From the NCBI GenBank assembly GCA_007026445.1, contig VDMD01000018.1, positions 248,001 through 312,000 of the forward strand: a stretch of DNA of 64,000 nucleotides, in the 5' to 3' direction. The notes under the pieces are model-generated. The model was not told the DNA's origin. It did no database searches and saw only the letters and a program-made list of their open reading frames with translations. This document shows positions 22,825-34,708 of this stretch, piece after piece. This stretch comes from Schizophyllum amplum (Eukaryota > Basidiomycota > Agaricomycetes > Agaricales > Schizophyllaceae). Both the position numbers and the translations under genes were made by a program. How positions within the stretch are numbered: the stretch's first letter is position 1; the number at the start of each line of letters is the position of its first letter.

Positions 22825-23328
22825 TAGGGTTCCGTATAAAACTCAATCTCGCTCGTGTATGTAACTAACTGTCTGTAACGTATAGAACCGTTATATACAG
22901 GCTGTTAGAAACAGATCCGGGTACATGGCTGTATTTCACCCCTAGCCCTTGATGGGTGACCTATACACCATATCCTCCCTCTTCCTGACTTCTGGGATGC
23001 CTTGCTGGTATCCGACTGCGCTGAGCACGCACGACGGCGGGCGGGCCCGAAGATGAACTGTGACATCGTGACATGATCACCGTACAAGACGCCGATGGCG
23101 GCGTTGTCGTCGCCCCCCACATTTAAAAAGTACATCCTCGGCCTTATTGGTGCAGGATTTTAGTCAAAATACCGATCACAGCGATGCTCAAACCTGCAGC
23201 AGCTGGGAGATATATACAATTCCAAACAGCCCTCCCCGGGACCTCCCTGTATAGAACTGTTCGATACCTGTTTGGAACCTGTATAGAATACAGCTGTATC
23301 AAACAGGTGGGTTCCTTACGGAACCCTA
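22825..23328. mobile_element. hAT-type MITE, 504 bp, with intact 8-bp target-site duplication
   Basis: The ends are the exact 12-bp inverted repeat TAGGGTTCCGTA (22825-22836 and, inverted, 23317-23328). The element is flanked on both sides by the same 8 bases, GGACTCTT (22817-22824 and 23329-23336). An 8-bp duplication and TIRs starting TAGGG are features of the hAT superfamily. The 504-bp length and lack of any transposase frame make it non-autonomous. The interior near the right end has short palindromes (CTGTATAGAATACAG, TACAGCTGTA). The intact duplication suggests a fairly recent insertion. Confidence 0.88.
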
Positions 23329-23336
23329 GGACTCTT
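23329..23336. repeat. Right target-site duplication of the hAT MITE
   Basis: GGACTCTT immediately after the inverted copy of TAGGGTTCCGTA; identical to 22817-22824. Confidence 0.85.
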
Positions 23337-23677
23337 GAGACTTGAGTTGAGGATTTCGAAGACTGGCATCGAGGCGCAGGCACAGAGTCAACGCTTCTGA
23401 GCAAGGTCAAAGGGCTTCCTAGGCACGAGTAAGGAGGGCGACGAAGGTAGCCATGAGGGCCTACGATGCACCATGTGTGACAGGAGAAGACAACATGAAT
23501 CGTCCAAACAATGCCAAGCAACACTGCCGCCGTCGGCCCGGGCCGGTGCATCCGTACGCGCTTGATCCTCGCGGCCATTGTTCTTTTGAATCTTTTCTGG
23601 GCGCGGGCGACGTTCGCACTTTGCTACTTTCTGCAACGGGCGGAGGTGTCTCTACGACCCTTACGCCAGCACGAGTG

Positions 23678-25260
23678 ATGAAACGCAAGTCGCTCGCCCT
23701 TGTGCAATACGAGAGCTCCGGGGATGAGCTCGAGGACGACGCGCCGCAGAAGAAGACGTGAGTCCTATGAGATCTATGTTTCTATATCGGACTCACTATA
23801 TATGTGCTGCATTCCCATACAGGAAACTAGCCGATCAATCGAACCCTTCCACCACCCTCTCGTCTTCCTTCTCCTCCTCATCCACCACCACTCCATTCAC
23901 CACCACTGCTTCGTCCACCGCCTCTTCATCCAACAATTCTTCATCCACCACCACCACCTCCCTCCCCGCTCCCCGCCCACGCAAACTCCCCGCACTCGCC
24001 CCCTCCATCTCCGGCCCCATCCATATCGACGACCCCGCGCGCCATCAGGGCCGCGTGCGTGCGACACCGCACGTCGAGGGACAGTGGGCCTGCCATGTGT
24101 ATGTGCCCGTGGCGTTGGGTGGGCCGTTTGCGCGGGGTGACACAGGCGGGTCCGCGCGAGGTGACTCTATACGGCGGATACTTGATGAGGCGTTGGCGAG
24201 TGCAGGGGTTGGCTTGAGAGGTGTTGTGAGTGGAGGTGTAGATTTAGCAGGAGGTGCGGATCTGGCCGGAGGAGCGGATGTTCTGCACACATTTTGGGAC
24301 GCCTCGACGTCCAAGCCCGAGTTGCACATCTCGCTGTCGAGGCCCATTTTTGTGCGCGCGCACCAGCGGGAGGAGCTGAAGCGCGCGGTGAGGAAGGTGG
24401 CGAGGGAGACCAAGGGGTGAGTGATGATATACTTCTAATGGAGGTCTTATTGGCTCGTTGGAGGTTATTTCTAGGTCTGTGGGGCTCTTCTATGCATTTG
24501 TGCATTGAAGAATTTCGTCTGTTGGAGTCTTTGGGCTCCGAAGCTTCTCTGTGAGCGTGCGCCTCGATGGCTGATGTACGCTTTAGGTTCACGGCGTCCT
24601 TCACCTCATTCTCCGTTTTGACGAACGACGAGAAGACGAGAGCGTTTTTGGCTATCGATGTGGGTGCGGGGCATGGAGAGGTGAGTTGACCTGTGATACT
24701 GCGTGCGGTGCCCTCCCGTAGCACGGCGCTGCTTGACGCCGACGTCGTGGCCACGCATCATACACGAATTGACAGTGGCTGATTTTTTTTTCTAGCTCGC
24801 GGCCATGACTGCCAAACTCGCGCCTTTTCTCCGCTCGCTTCGCCAGCAAGAATATTACACGGATCCGAAATACCATGCGTCCATCGGGTGGACGCTGCTG
24901 AGCCAGAAGGGCGATGCGGAGTCGAACAACAAGGAGGTCCGAGGCGTGGATGTTGCGAAGGAAAGGAAGGAGGAAGAAGTGAACGAGGCTGTCGGGCGGT
25001 TTGCAGGTGTGTCGTGTGAGGGAGAAGGCAATAAGGACCAGCTTATTCCTGGACATGAAGAGAAGCGCGAAGCCAGTGTGGTAGAAGCCCTACCTTCCGC
25101 GGGTTTTCCCAGTATCACCGCCTTCCCGGACTCTGTCGTTAAGACTTTGAACAACCGCTATGGCCCACGATTAGCGTCGGTCAAGGTGGGCACGGTGGAC
25201 GTCGATCGGGTGTGCGTAAGGGTTGGGAAGGAGATATCTTCATGGATATTGGAGGCGTAA
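23678..25260 (+). CDS. USB1: U6 snRNA 3'-5' exoribonuclease Usb1
   Basis: A 2H-phosphoesterase that trims the 3' end of U6 snRNA and leaves a terminal phosphate, in the nucleus. Four exons (23678-23757, 23823-24416, 24587-24680, 24796-25260) give 410 residues. After a short acidic start (KRKSLALVQYESSGDELEDD) and a Ser/Thr-rich insert, the fold begins at TPHVEGQWACHVYVPV. The two catalytic HxS motifs are LHISLSR and YHASIGW. The family block FVRAHQREELKRAVRKVA follows the first motif. The gene is intact. It is longer than typical Usb1 because of the Ser/Thr insert and a Glu-rich insert (NNKEVRGVDVAKERKEEE) near the C-terminus. Confidence 0.93.
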
Positions 25261-25506
25261 ATCATGATTTTTGAATCTATCTTTCACCACAGACGGCTCT
25301 ACATAAAAAAGAATGAGATTGTCATATCTCCCGCGAAGCGACGGTCGTGTCCAATGAAGTTTGAACCCTGGCTCGAGATGAACTCAGAACTTTACGTTTG
25401 TTGATGCTCCTTCGGCAGTTGCCGGATCTGCGTTTGGTCGGCTCGCGTCTGTCACCGACGCCGAGTATCCCATTCTTGTCGACGCGGGCGACGACAGCGA
25501 CGCGCG

Positions 25507-28500
25507 ATGTCGAACAATCCCTTTGACGGCGGCGACAGCCCCTCAGTGTCCTCGACGCCGACACCGACGCACGGGCCGCTTAATCGGTCTCTCAGCGCCA
25601 GTGGCTCGTCGTTCTCCGCTGCGGGGACGCCCCAACATCATCACCAAGGAACGTCGTACTTCTCGCAGACACCCTCCTCACCACGTCCCCGGCCGCATAT
25701 GTTTGCACGTAGCACCTCGACAGCGAGCACAACGCGGCGCGGAACTCGTAGTACGAGCGTGACGAGCGCGGCACGCGATATGCTCAGCGAGGACGACGAG
25801 GACGATGACGAAGATGAAGACGGCGACGGCATGCGCACCAGCCGCGGGAAGTCGCGGGAGGTACCGCAGGAGGACGTGGACGGCGCGGAAGAAGAGGAAG
25901 AGGAACTCGACCCGATAACGCTCAAGGAGCGCCAATCCCTGATCAACGTCGAGCACCCCTTCGGTCTACCCATCTGGAAGCCGGCCTTGTACAAGAAGTC
26001 GCGCACGGTGACGCGCAACGCGGATGAGGCGCTGCACAACATACCGTCTGCGCAGGCTGAGCGCCATCTCCTCCCAGGCAATGTCATGTGGACCGTTCTC
26101 TTTGGCTGGTGGCTCGCGCTGGTGTGCTTCACCTTATCCGCGCTGCTCTACTTCATCCCCCAGGGCGGACGCCGGTTTTCGGTCCTTTTCTTCGGACTTG
26201 GCTGGTATATTGCATGGCCGTTCGGGAAGTACGTGGAGGGCGAAGGCACAGAGGAGGAGATAGCGGCGCAGGACGAAGAGACTGGCCACCACCCGCACGA
26301 GCGGCAGGCATCCGACGCATCCACTGTCCGCGGCATCTCTCCCCACGACGCTGACACTATCCGTGGACATACCCCGCAGGCGGCGTCATGGAACTCCCAC
26401 ATCGGCGAGCGCACATCCCTCCTCCAACGCACCCAGTCTGGGTTCCCACTCCCTCCCCCCAAGAAGTCGTATGGAGCTACGCTGTCCCCCTCATCTTCGG
26501 CCTCGTCCATTGGCGCTGCCAAGGCCGAGAGCATCTCCAGCGATACGATGGGCAAGATCTGCTTCTGGATCGCATTCCTTTGCGTCATCGCCCCGCTCAT
26601 GCTCTTTGTGAGCCTCTGCTGCTGGGCGCTGATCGTCTTCATACCCATGGCCAAGCTCAACTGGGCGCTCATCAAGCACCTTGTCCAGCAGCCGCTGAGC
26701 GTCCGCTTCTGCGCCGCTCCGTCGCCTGTCGTCATTGTCCAGGACGAGGAAGAGGAGGATGAAGATGACACGGAGACGCCGGAAGACCACCACCCCATCA
26801 CCTCTCCGTCGTCCTTCTCCGTCAAGCACCCTCGGCTGTCGCAGGGCCAGACCGCGCCATCGAGCAACTCGACCGTGCTACTCTGTACTTACAAGGCGGC
26901 AGGTCTGCAGTACTTCAAGTACACCGTCGGCGGCGTCAACATCCTTTTCGTCAACCTCATGCCTGTCGTCTTCCTGGTCATTTTCGACGGGCTGTACCTG
27001 CTCGAGGTTGTCCGTCACCGAGATGAGAAGGGCCTCCCGGTCTCCCCGTTCCTGCGCCTTGTCGCATCGCAGGCGCTCATATTCGTCATGTCGCTTCTCA
27101 GCGTCATCCCGCTCTCCTACTTCATCGGCATGGCGGTCGCGAGCATCTCCGCACAGTCGAGTATCGGAATGGGCGCGGTCATCAATGCGACGTTCGGCTC
27201 TATCATCGAGATCATTCTCTACTGCATTGCGCTCACGCAGGGCAAGGGTCACCTGGTTGAGGGATCCATCGTAGGATCCCTTCTTGCTGGCGTGCTGTTG
27301 ATGCCCGGAATGAGTATGTGCAGCAGCGCGATCCGGCGCAAGGAGCAGCGGTTCAATGCGAAGAGCGCGGGTGTGACGAGCATCATGTTGATCATGGCTA
27401 TCATCGGCACGCTGGCGCCGACGCTCTTCTACCAGACATACGGGAATGTGAGTTTGACAGTGTGACTTTGGGATGATACGTTGCTCATTATATCTCCAGT
27501 TCCAGCTCATCTGCAGTGGTTGTCCTTCGGCGCCAAGACCTGGCAGCGACGCACCTTGGATCTGTGAACGATGCTACTACAAGCATCCCGACCCGGTCTC
27601 CGACCCCTTCTACCAGAGCACGGTCAAGTCCATGATGTACTTGTGTGCTGCTATCCTGCTCTTTGTGAGTCCGCCTCTTATACATAACCGCCATGTATGC
27701 TTATTCTATCTGTTCGCCAGTCGTACCTCGTCGGCCTGTGGTTCTCTCTCCGCACCCACGCCTCGCAGATCTGGCAGAACCCGCAACAGGTCATGCATTC
27801 TATGGAGCTCCCCTTGCATCAACAAAACCGCCTGTCGATCTACCACAAGCTGACCGGGTCTGGCGAGCGCTCGCAGAGCCTCAATCGCCCGCTTAGCCGC
27901 CAGCCCAGCCGCCAGACGCTGCACCGCAAAGCGAGCACCGCAGAGACGCAGGATGGGTTGAAGGCGCCGCCGTCGCCGACACTCGCACGTAGGGTTTCGT
28001 ACGCCACGGGAACGCACCCAGGCACTAGCGCGTACCCTGTGGGGTACACGCCGGTGCTGGAGAGCGTAGACCATGCGGTGAAGGCGACGCTACCGGAGGG
28101 GCAGGCGCCGAACGTGTTGACGGCGGAGGACTTTACGCGTGCGGTGGCCGTTGCGACGGTGAGCGCACTGCGGCACCAGACTGCACATAGCCCGGCTCGC
28201 GTGCGGACTAGCACGGCAGTGGCAGATGCGGAAGGTGGCGGCCATGGTGGGCACGATGCGCCGTCGTGGAGCCGGAAATTGAGTGCCAGTGTGTTGTTGT
28301 CGTGCACTTTCCTGTATGCTATCATCGCTGGTGAGTTATTCCATGTGGCTGGATATTGGGAGTGGAGTACTGATTCGCCATCCAGAAATCCTTGTGGACG
28401 TGGTCGATGTCATTCTCGAAGGGTCCGGCATCGACGAGAAATTCCTTGGCGTGACGCTCTTTGCGTTGGTGCCCAACACAACGGAATTCATGAACGCCAT

Positions 28501-29019
28501 GTCATTCGCGCTGAACGGTAACATCGCACTTAGCATGGAGATCGGATCCGCGTATGCACTGCAGGTCTGCCTGCTGCAGATTCCGGCCATGGTCGCCTAC
28601 TCTGCGTGGTACGCGCCAGATAAGATGGGCGAGGTCGCGCATACCTTCACGTAAGCCACATTCCTCACGGACTTCCGATTCGTAATTGCTAATTCATCCC
28701 TGCAGGCTGATCTTCCCTCGTTGGGATGTTATTGCGCTGATTCTCTCGATGTTCTTGATGACCTACACATACATCGAGGCGCGCAGCAACTACCACCGCG
28801 GCAGTATCCTCATCCTCAGGTATGGTCCATTTTCCTAAAGATGATCGTGGCGCTCATTCCGTATTCAGTTACCTCGTCCTTGTGTCCGGTTTCTACTACG
28901 CGCCGCAGAACAAGGATGACGACGAGCTCGACAACCCCGGTCTCACTACAAATGCGGTTACCAGCTTCAGCGTCAACCTCTTCCAGGCCGCTCGCTGGTA
29001 CTTGGCGTCATTCTTCTAA
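25507..29019 (+). CDS. VNX1: VNX1/CAX-family vacuolar cation/H+ exchanger
   Basis: A CaCA-superfamily antiporter exchanging protons for Ca2+ or monovalent cations across the vacuolar or an internal membrane. Six exons (25507-27447, 27500-27664, 27721-28330, 28386-28650, 28706-28819, 28869-29019) give 1081 residues. A long cytosolic N-terminus with an acidic run (EDDEDDDEDEDGDG) precedes the first helices (NVMWTVLFGWWLALVCF). The first alpha-repeat is GMGAVINATFGSIIEIILY and the second is ALVPNTTEFMNAMSFALNGN. Between helices lies a four-cysteine loop, CSGC...CERCYYKH, that could bind metal. The last helix ends QAARWYLASFF. Size and architecture fit the Vnx1 branch rather than the ~400-residue Vcx1 type; ion preference is not readable. 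Confidence 0.9.
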
Positions 29020-29452
29020 GCTCGACTATGGACAAACTGTTTCGTCGTTTCGTCGCCTCCTGACTTTCACTCTTAAATGGTCTCGCAAGTGTCAAGTGAC
29101 CTTCATTGGGACACTTACCGTATCTTTATACCCTTGTGGTGTTCTCTGTCCATACTTTTTGACCGATCCTTCCATTCGCTCACGACCCTCACGATTCGTT
29201 ACGACCCCGCTCACCCTCCACTTCCCCGCTTTCCTCCTCAAAGCAAGTGCGCATACTCATACAATTTCCGGATGAAATAATGGTACAACTTGTTTTGTAC
29301 ATACAAAGGGTTACAATCACCCGGGCCTCCTCTGGGCTCTAGGTAGCATTATCGTTATTGGTTCAATTCGTTATACAGTCTGTGGCTTGACCACTGCGGT
29401 GAATGTCGGAATGCGGGATGCAGGGTGGGCAATGAGTCGGAGACAACGATAA

Positions 29453-32400
29453 CTAGTGGAGGCTTTGCAGGCTCTCTAGCTGATACCGAATCTGGTCGAC
29501 GCTATAGTGGATGACTTCGAACTCGTTGGCGCCGCCGAGGATTCTGCGTATCTTGTCATTGTCTTGTGGATGGAGCAGGAGCTGCTCGATGAAGTCCCCG
29601 TCCACGAAGCCGCGAGCAGATTTCTCGGCATCACTGCCTCGAGTGGAGTTCTTGGGTGCGCGATGCTTGGAGTGGCTGGGAAATCGTTGGTGAGAGCTCA
29701 GAGATGAGCTGAAGACTACGCACTCCTCATGCGGGCCGTGCTCGACGCCAACGCCCCGGAACACGTACGCCATGTTGCGTTCCAAGTCCGTGAAGAGGCG
29801 CGGGTCGCCGTGAATGTCCATGATAACACCGATGCGACCAACAGATGTGAAGAAAACATAGCTTGGCCGCAGTCTCGCGTTCGCTGTCTCTGTGGGCATC
29901 AAGGATCCTGCGAACAGTGTTGATTGAGAACCAAGCAGCGCGATGATATGAGCCTTCTTACCGCGAATGAATTTGTTCACATATTCGCCCAGGTGGAACG
30001 CGCCATCCCGTTCCAGCACTTCCCGGCCGCTGAGGGACGGCGTCGTGGATGAGAACGCGCACAAGTTTAAGTCGACCTGGAGAGAGGGTTAATACAAGGA
30101 AACCAAATTATCGGATCACGTACATTCGCAGTGATGACCGATTTGTTTTCCCCAAGCTCCAGACTCGAGGGGAAGAGCGGGGAGTAGTCGCTCGATATCA
30201 ATTCGAGCTTCGCAGTTTCGTTTGACGAAAGGGACACTTTGACGATAGAGATCGAGTGCATTTGGTCGCCAATGGCCAAATGATCATCCTTCGCTGCGAG
30301 TGTACGGACCACGAAGTTGTGGTTCCATTCGCCGACTTTGTGCAATGCCCAGCTTGAGGAAGAGATGTTGACGATCTCGGGGCGAAAGAATATCACCTAC
30401 AAAATGCGAAGATTAGATATACAGAGCAAAGGAAGAAGAGGAGATCGTGCACGTACCGCAGATTCGACGGCGGCGGCGATGATTCCCTTGACCGTGGTAA
30501 GCTGCATCACATAGCTGATGACTTCCCGCTCAACCCGCACGGTTATCTGCGCTCCTGCAGCGCCTGAAAGGGAGGTCCTGGCGATGCCTAGCAAGTAGAT
30601 CTTCCCTGAGTTAGGAGGCGCACGGTTGCTGTTTGATGCATCACGTCGACCGCTCTGCGCAGCGCTAGGGTCGTATGTGGCGACGCAAAAGTACGTTTCC
30701 TCACTCCCGTCATTCGGTACAAGAGTGATTGCCGTCGGTATTGTTCCTTCCGGGTAGGTATGCCGTTGCAATTCTGCATAAAAGCTCAGTCAGATTTGGA
30801 CAAGGCCAGAGCATCAGACGAGCGAACCTTGTAACGTCGAATCGTCAAAGAGGATGAAAGCACTACTGATCATTGGCTCTGCGTCGGTGCCGACGGGTTC
30901 TGGAGGTGTGTAGGACGCAACGACCCCAAAAACCTTGTTTTTGGCATCGTGAGCAATACCCGCAGGAGTGTACCCGTCGAGCGGCACCTACGGCCTGTGA
31001 ATAACGAGCAGCGTGTGACTGAGATGGGACAACGGACCGTTCGGATGTGCATCTTGTCCACCTCGCGCACGCAGCCTATAGTAAGCCCTGCTGGACCGGT
31101 TAACAGCAGAGCATTCTTGAAATGAGACGTATGAAGGGGCGCGACAGCAGATACGTCTCGGAAGAGCACCGCTGCGTGGTGTAGTCGCTGCTTCTCCCAA
31201 GACCATACCGCGGCGTGCTGGCCAGCGGCAAAAACGGCGGACTCGCCATCCGCTCCGCTGTACACGGTCAATGAGACCGGCGTATCACCCAATGATACAA
31301 TTTTACGGTCGCCGGTTACACCGTCGCGCAGGGCATACGTGACGACCGTACCGTCAGCCAACGCCGCGAAGAGATAGGGGGGATGCCGTTCGCCGTCTTT
31401 GGGGCGGAAGTGCTGCACCGTAAGATCGCGCACCAGAGCGGGTAACGGGTCGGTTGTGTGTATACATTCCGCGATGATTGTGTTACCACTCTTCTTGAGC
31501 CTGAAGATGTCGATGGCGCGCGTATCCCAGTACGCTACGGCGATGCGACTGGACTGCTTGGGTATCTTGCCATGCTTAGGTTCAGGTGGGATGGCAGAAA
31601 TGGCGGCGATCTCAGAGCCCACACGAAGGGGCAAACGCCTGCAGAAAATTGAGCAGAGTACGGCGGGAGGTATGGGAGTCAGCGCACGCGACGAGTTTCA
31701 ATTTATACTCCTCTCCCTGAGCCTCGATCATGAGATACGACAAAGTTCCTCCCGGATACGCCACGAAGATCTGGCTCTCAGCGACGCATGCGGCTGTCGG
31801 CGTGTCCGTCTTGTCGTCGCCCATCAATCCACAGTACCCCACTAGCTCCATCTTGTACTCGCACGCGTGCACTACCTTGGTCGTCACCTGTACCACGACG
31901 GGCGAGTCGCCATAGCTCGGTGCGGTGCGCACATTGCCAACAGCGAGAGTGCGCTCTGAGAGGAATCCTGCGTCTGCTGGGGACTCGTAAGTGAAGGTAG
32001 GCTGCGCGCTAGAGCTGTCGATGTGGAACAGCTGCGTGCCGTCAGGCGTGTCCATCATGAAGTGACTGTGCTCGACATCGTCGTACATGTTCTTCAAGGG
32101 CCAGATGCCAGATACGTGGGCAGCGCTAGCGTCACCCGCGTTCGCTAGCACTTGGAAGTCCGCGCCGTTTCGAACAACGTGTAGTCGGCCTGCGCCGTAC
32201 CCGCCCGAACACGTTACGATTTGAGGCTGTGAGTGAAGAGTGAGCGACGCACCGAGTTACACAATACGCAGTGGCTTACCTGGCCGCTGCCGTCAATGTC
32301 AACGAGGACAGCGTCCTCTATTGGTGCGATGTTCGTATAGGTCTGGTCCACTGAGACGTAAGATCCGCTGGTCTGGATAATCTTCCCCTTGTTTGCCTTC

Positions 32401-33831
32401 GCCAAATCAGGCAGATCTTGGGTAGGGTCGGAAAAGGTGGTGGGCGGACCGACACCATCTAACTCGTCTGGCCTTACAGTAGGCAACCCTTTGAGTATTG
32501 GCACAGGGGACCCATCGACTGTTGCGATATTGACATCAATGAGCTGGGCATCTCCGAAATGTGAGCCGATGTAGACTTTGGAGCCGCTGAGATGAGTAAT
32601 GGACTTGGGCGGGCTGGTCTATGGCTGACGGTCAGTGGATCGTTCGCCAGATGAAAACGGGCGACGCACCGTGCCCAAGGGAACGAGAACAAGGCAAGGC
32701 GCAATGTCGCGGAGATCAAGATGGACTATTGCAAGACGCCCGTACGCGTCCCCGATCAGAAAGCTCGTATCGCTGACGGCCTCGCACACAGCGACAGCAG
32801 ACCACGGCCAGTCGACAGACGCGCGCGGCTTGCGTTTCCGCAGATCACGCTCGTTTTGCTTGTCCATCGCCTCCCTTTTCGCCTTCGCGTTTCCCTTTTC
32901 CAAACGTTCTTCCAATGTGTCCCGCTTCTTGCCATGCCGCACCCGCGCCTTGTCGTCCGCGCGCTCGTAGAGCAGCAATCGCTTTCCACCGACAATGAGG
33001 ACTCCCCCGCGGAACTGTGTTTGCTCGGGGACTGGAAGGAGGAAGGTGGGATCTGAATCGGGCCGGCGGAAGTAGCTGTTGTTGAGCGCGACAGGGGGCA
33101 GCTCGAGCGAGGGCTTCGCCGATATTTCGTATTCTTCTACGTCTAAATCGCGTGCAACGAGGCGCACGCGCTGCGCGGCATCCGTATGGAGGATAGCAAT
33201 CGACTTCTCTACTCCGGGGAGGAAACAGAGGGCTAAGATGTTGTTCTCATACGCACTAGGGTGAGGGGGGAACATGAGCGGCTGGATGTAGGCATGGATT
33301 GCAGGGGAACGCACGAAGCATCGAATCCGAGCTGCGTTGGCAGCCCGTCCTCCAGGCAGATTACTTTGAGCTTCCCCGCGTACGCGCTGGCCACGATCCG
33401 CGAACCTTCCTCGCTGACGAAGAAGTCCATGCAGAACTCCGCCGGACGTTGAAGCGCATTCGATGTCGACAACTCGACCGCTGTCGCGAGCGTCAATTTC
33501 GCCCCCTTGTAGTCCATGAAGAGCAGTTCTGGCTGCGGATGGTCGAGCATAACCACCAGGCGCGAGCAGTCCTCCGTCTGGCATGGCTTCGTCAGCACTA
33601 CCGCCGCCGTGGATGTCTACTACGCACCAATCTCCTGACCGCCTTGACGCTACAGATGCTCCCCCAGACATCCAGGTCGCACTCGGCGCGCAGACCGTCC
33701 TCCTGGATGGAGAAAACCTCGAGCCGCGTCATCTTCGCGACGATGAGGTGCTCGACATCGCCGGGCACCAGTTTACACTTCACGGAGGAGATGACGCTGG
33801 ACGGCGCATGGAACGTCGTGACGACCTTCAT
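29453..33831 (-). CDS. DDB1: DDB1-like UV-damaged DNA-binding protein / CUL4 adaptor
   Basis: A WD40-type triple beta-propeller protein linking CUL4 ubiquitin ligase to substrate receptors. From the N-terminus: VVTTFHAPSSVISSVKC, VEHLIVAKMTRLEVFSI, PELLFMDYKGAKL, YENNILALCFLPGVEKSIAI, a charged insert (KKRDTLEERLEKGNAKAK), SFLIGDAYGRLAIVHLDLRD, KVYIGSHFGDAQLIDVNIA, QIVTCSGGYGAGRLHVVRNG, GIWPLKN, and the C-terminal CPSF-A region ending GVIMDIHGDPRLFTDLERNM and VIHYSVDQIRYQLESLQ. Introns are short; the first (33654-33598) has a gtagcg donor and joins VWGSI to LLTKP. I find no frame break. Start: ATG at 33831, or seven codons upstream at 33852. CPSF160 and the splicing factor Rse1 share the architecture, but the N-terminal and QIVTCSGG blocks fit DDB1 better. 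Confidence 0.88.
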
Positions 33832-33939
33832 TGTCTTTGCAGACAGCGGCAAAGGGGACGAACAGATACTCAGATCGCGTCGGACGCAAGTCCGGTAAAG
33901 ATGGAGATGGTAAGAGTAGAAGCTAAAGTGTCGCGATTA

Positions 33940-33965
33940 GTGACCGGCGCTGATCCACCGGTCAC
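33940..33965. promoter_or_regulatory. Perfect 8-bp dyad upstream of DDB1
   Basis: GTGACCGG at 33940-33947 and CCGGTCAC at 33958-33965 are exact reverse complements with a 10-base spacer, about 110-135 bases upstream of the DDB1 ATG. The shape fits a site for a dimeric regulator. This is inference. Confidence 0.4.
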
Positions 33966-34708
33966 TCATCTATACATATGTCTCCGTTGCCGAAGTGACC
34001 TCAGCATAGAACAGCCTTAACAGGATGTCTTCCAAGCCTTACGATGTCTTCAGATGCTTGGGCAAGGAGCTATGAGATCTTGAGGCTTGGTCGACAGGAC
34101 CTGCTCGTCGTTCGATGTTCACTCGCAAACGATCACACTCGAAGATAGACAAGACACAAAATATGCATTCAATCAACGAGCACGAGCACCGAGACAACAC
34201 AGGCCCAGGGACGATATAAGCGTTCAGAAGGGATAGAGATAGGGGAGTAATAAGACACAAAGCAAAAAACGACGAATATGTATAGAGCGATCCCTGGCAA
34301 GCGAGGCCTCGACGACCCCGACAAGCCGGTCTCGCAACATCGGTCCAAACAAAGCGGCCGACGGAACGTTTTGAGGGCTGCGTTGAGCGCCGGTAGGGCG
34401 TACGACGAGAGCGCCGAGGAAGGGGGTACGACGATGCGCCTAGCAAGTGGAGGGGGAATGGTGATGGTCTAGAAATACACGGGCATCGAAGGAAGGATAC
34501 GTCCGCAAGTAGAAATGATATCTAAGCGCGCCCTGCATAGAAGAAGATCGAAGAGACGAGAGGGGGAGCATGAGCACCGGCGAAGAGTGAGCACGGGAGC
34601 CAGCGAAGACGAGAGAAGGAGCATAGCGAGGACGAGACGAGGGAAGGACATCATAGACGATGAAGAGAAAGGATGTGCATATGGTCGGGAAGAAACGACG
34701 GAACGAGC

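Noticed and set aside
26148..27510. Long minus-strand frames of 239 and 210 codons
   Set aside because: They lie opposite the VNX1-type exchanger, and their composition is that of an antisense high-GC frame.
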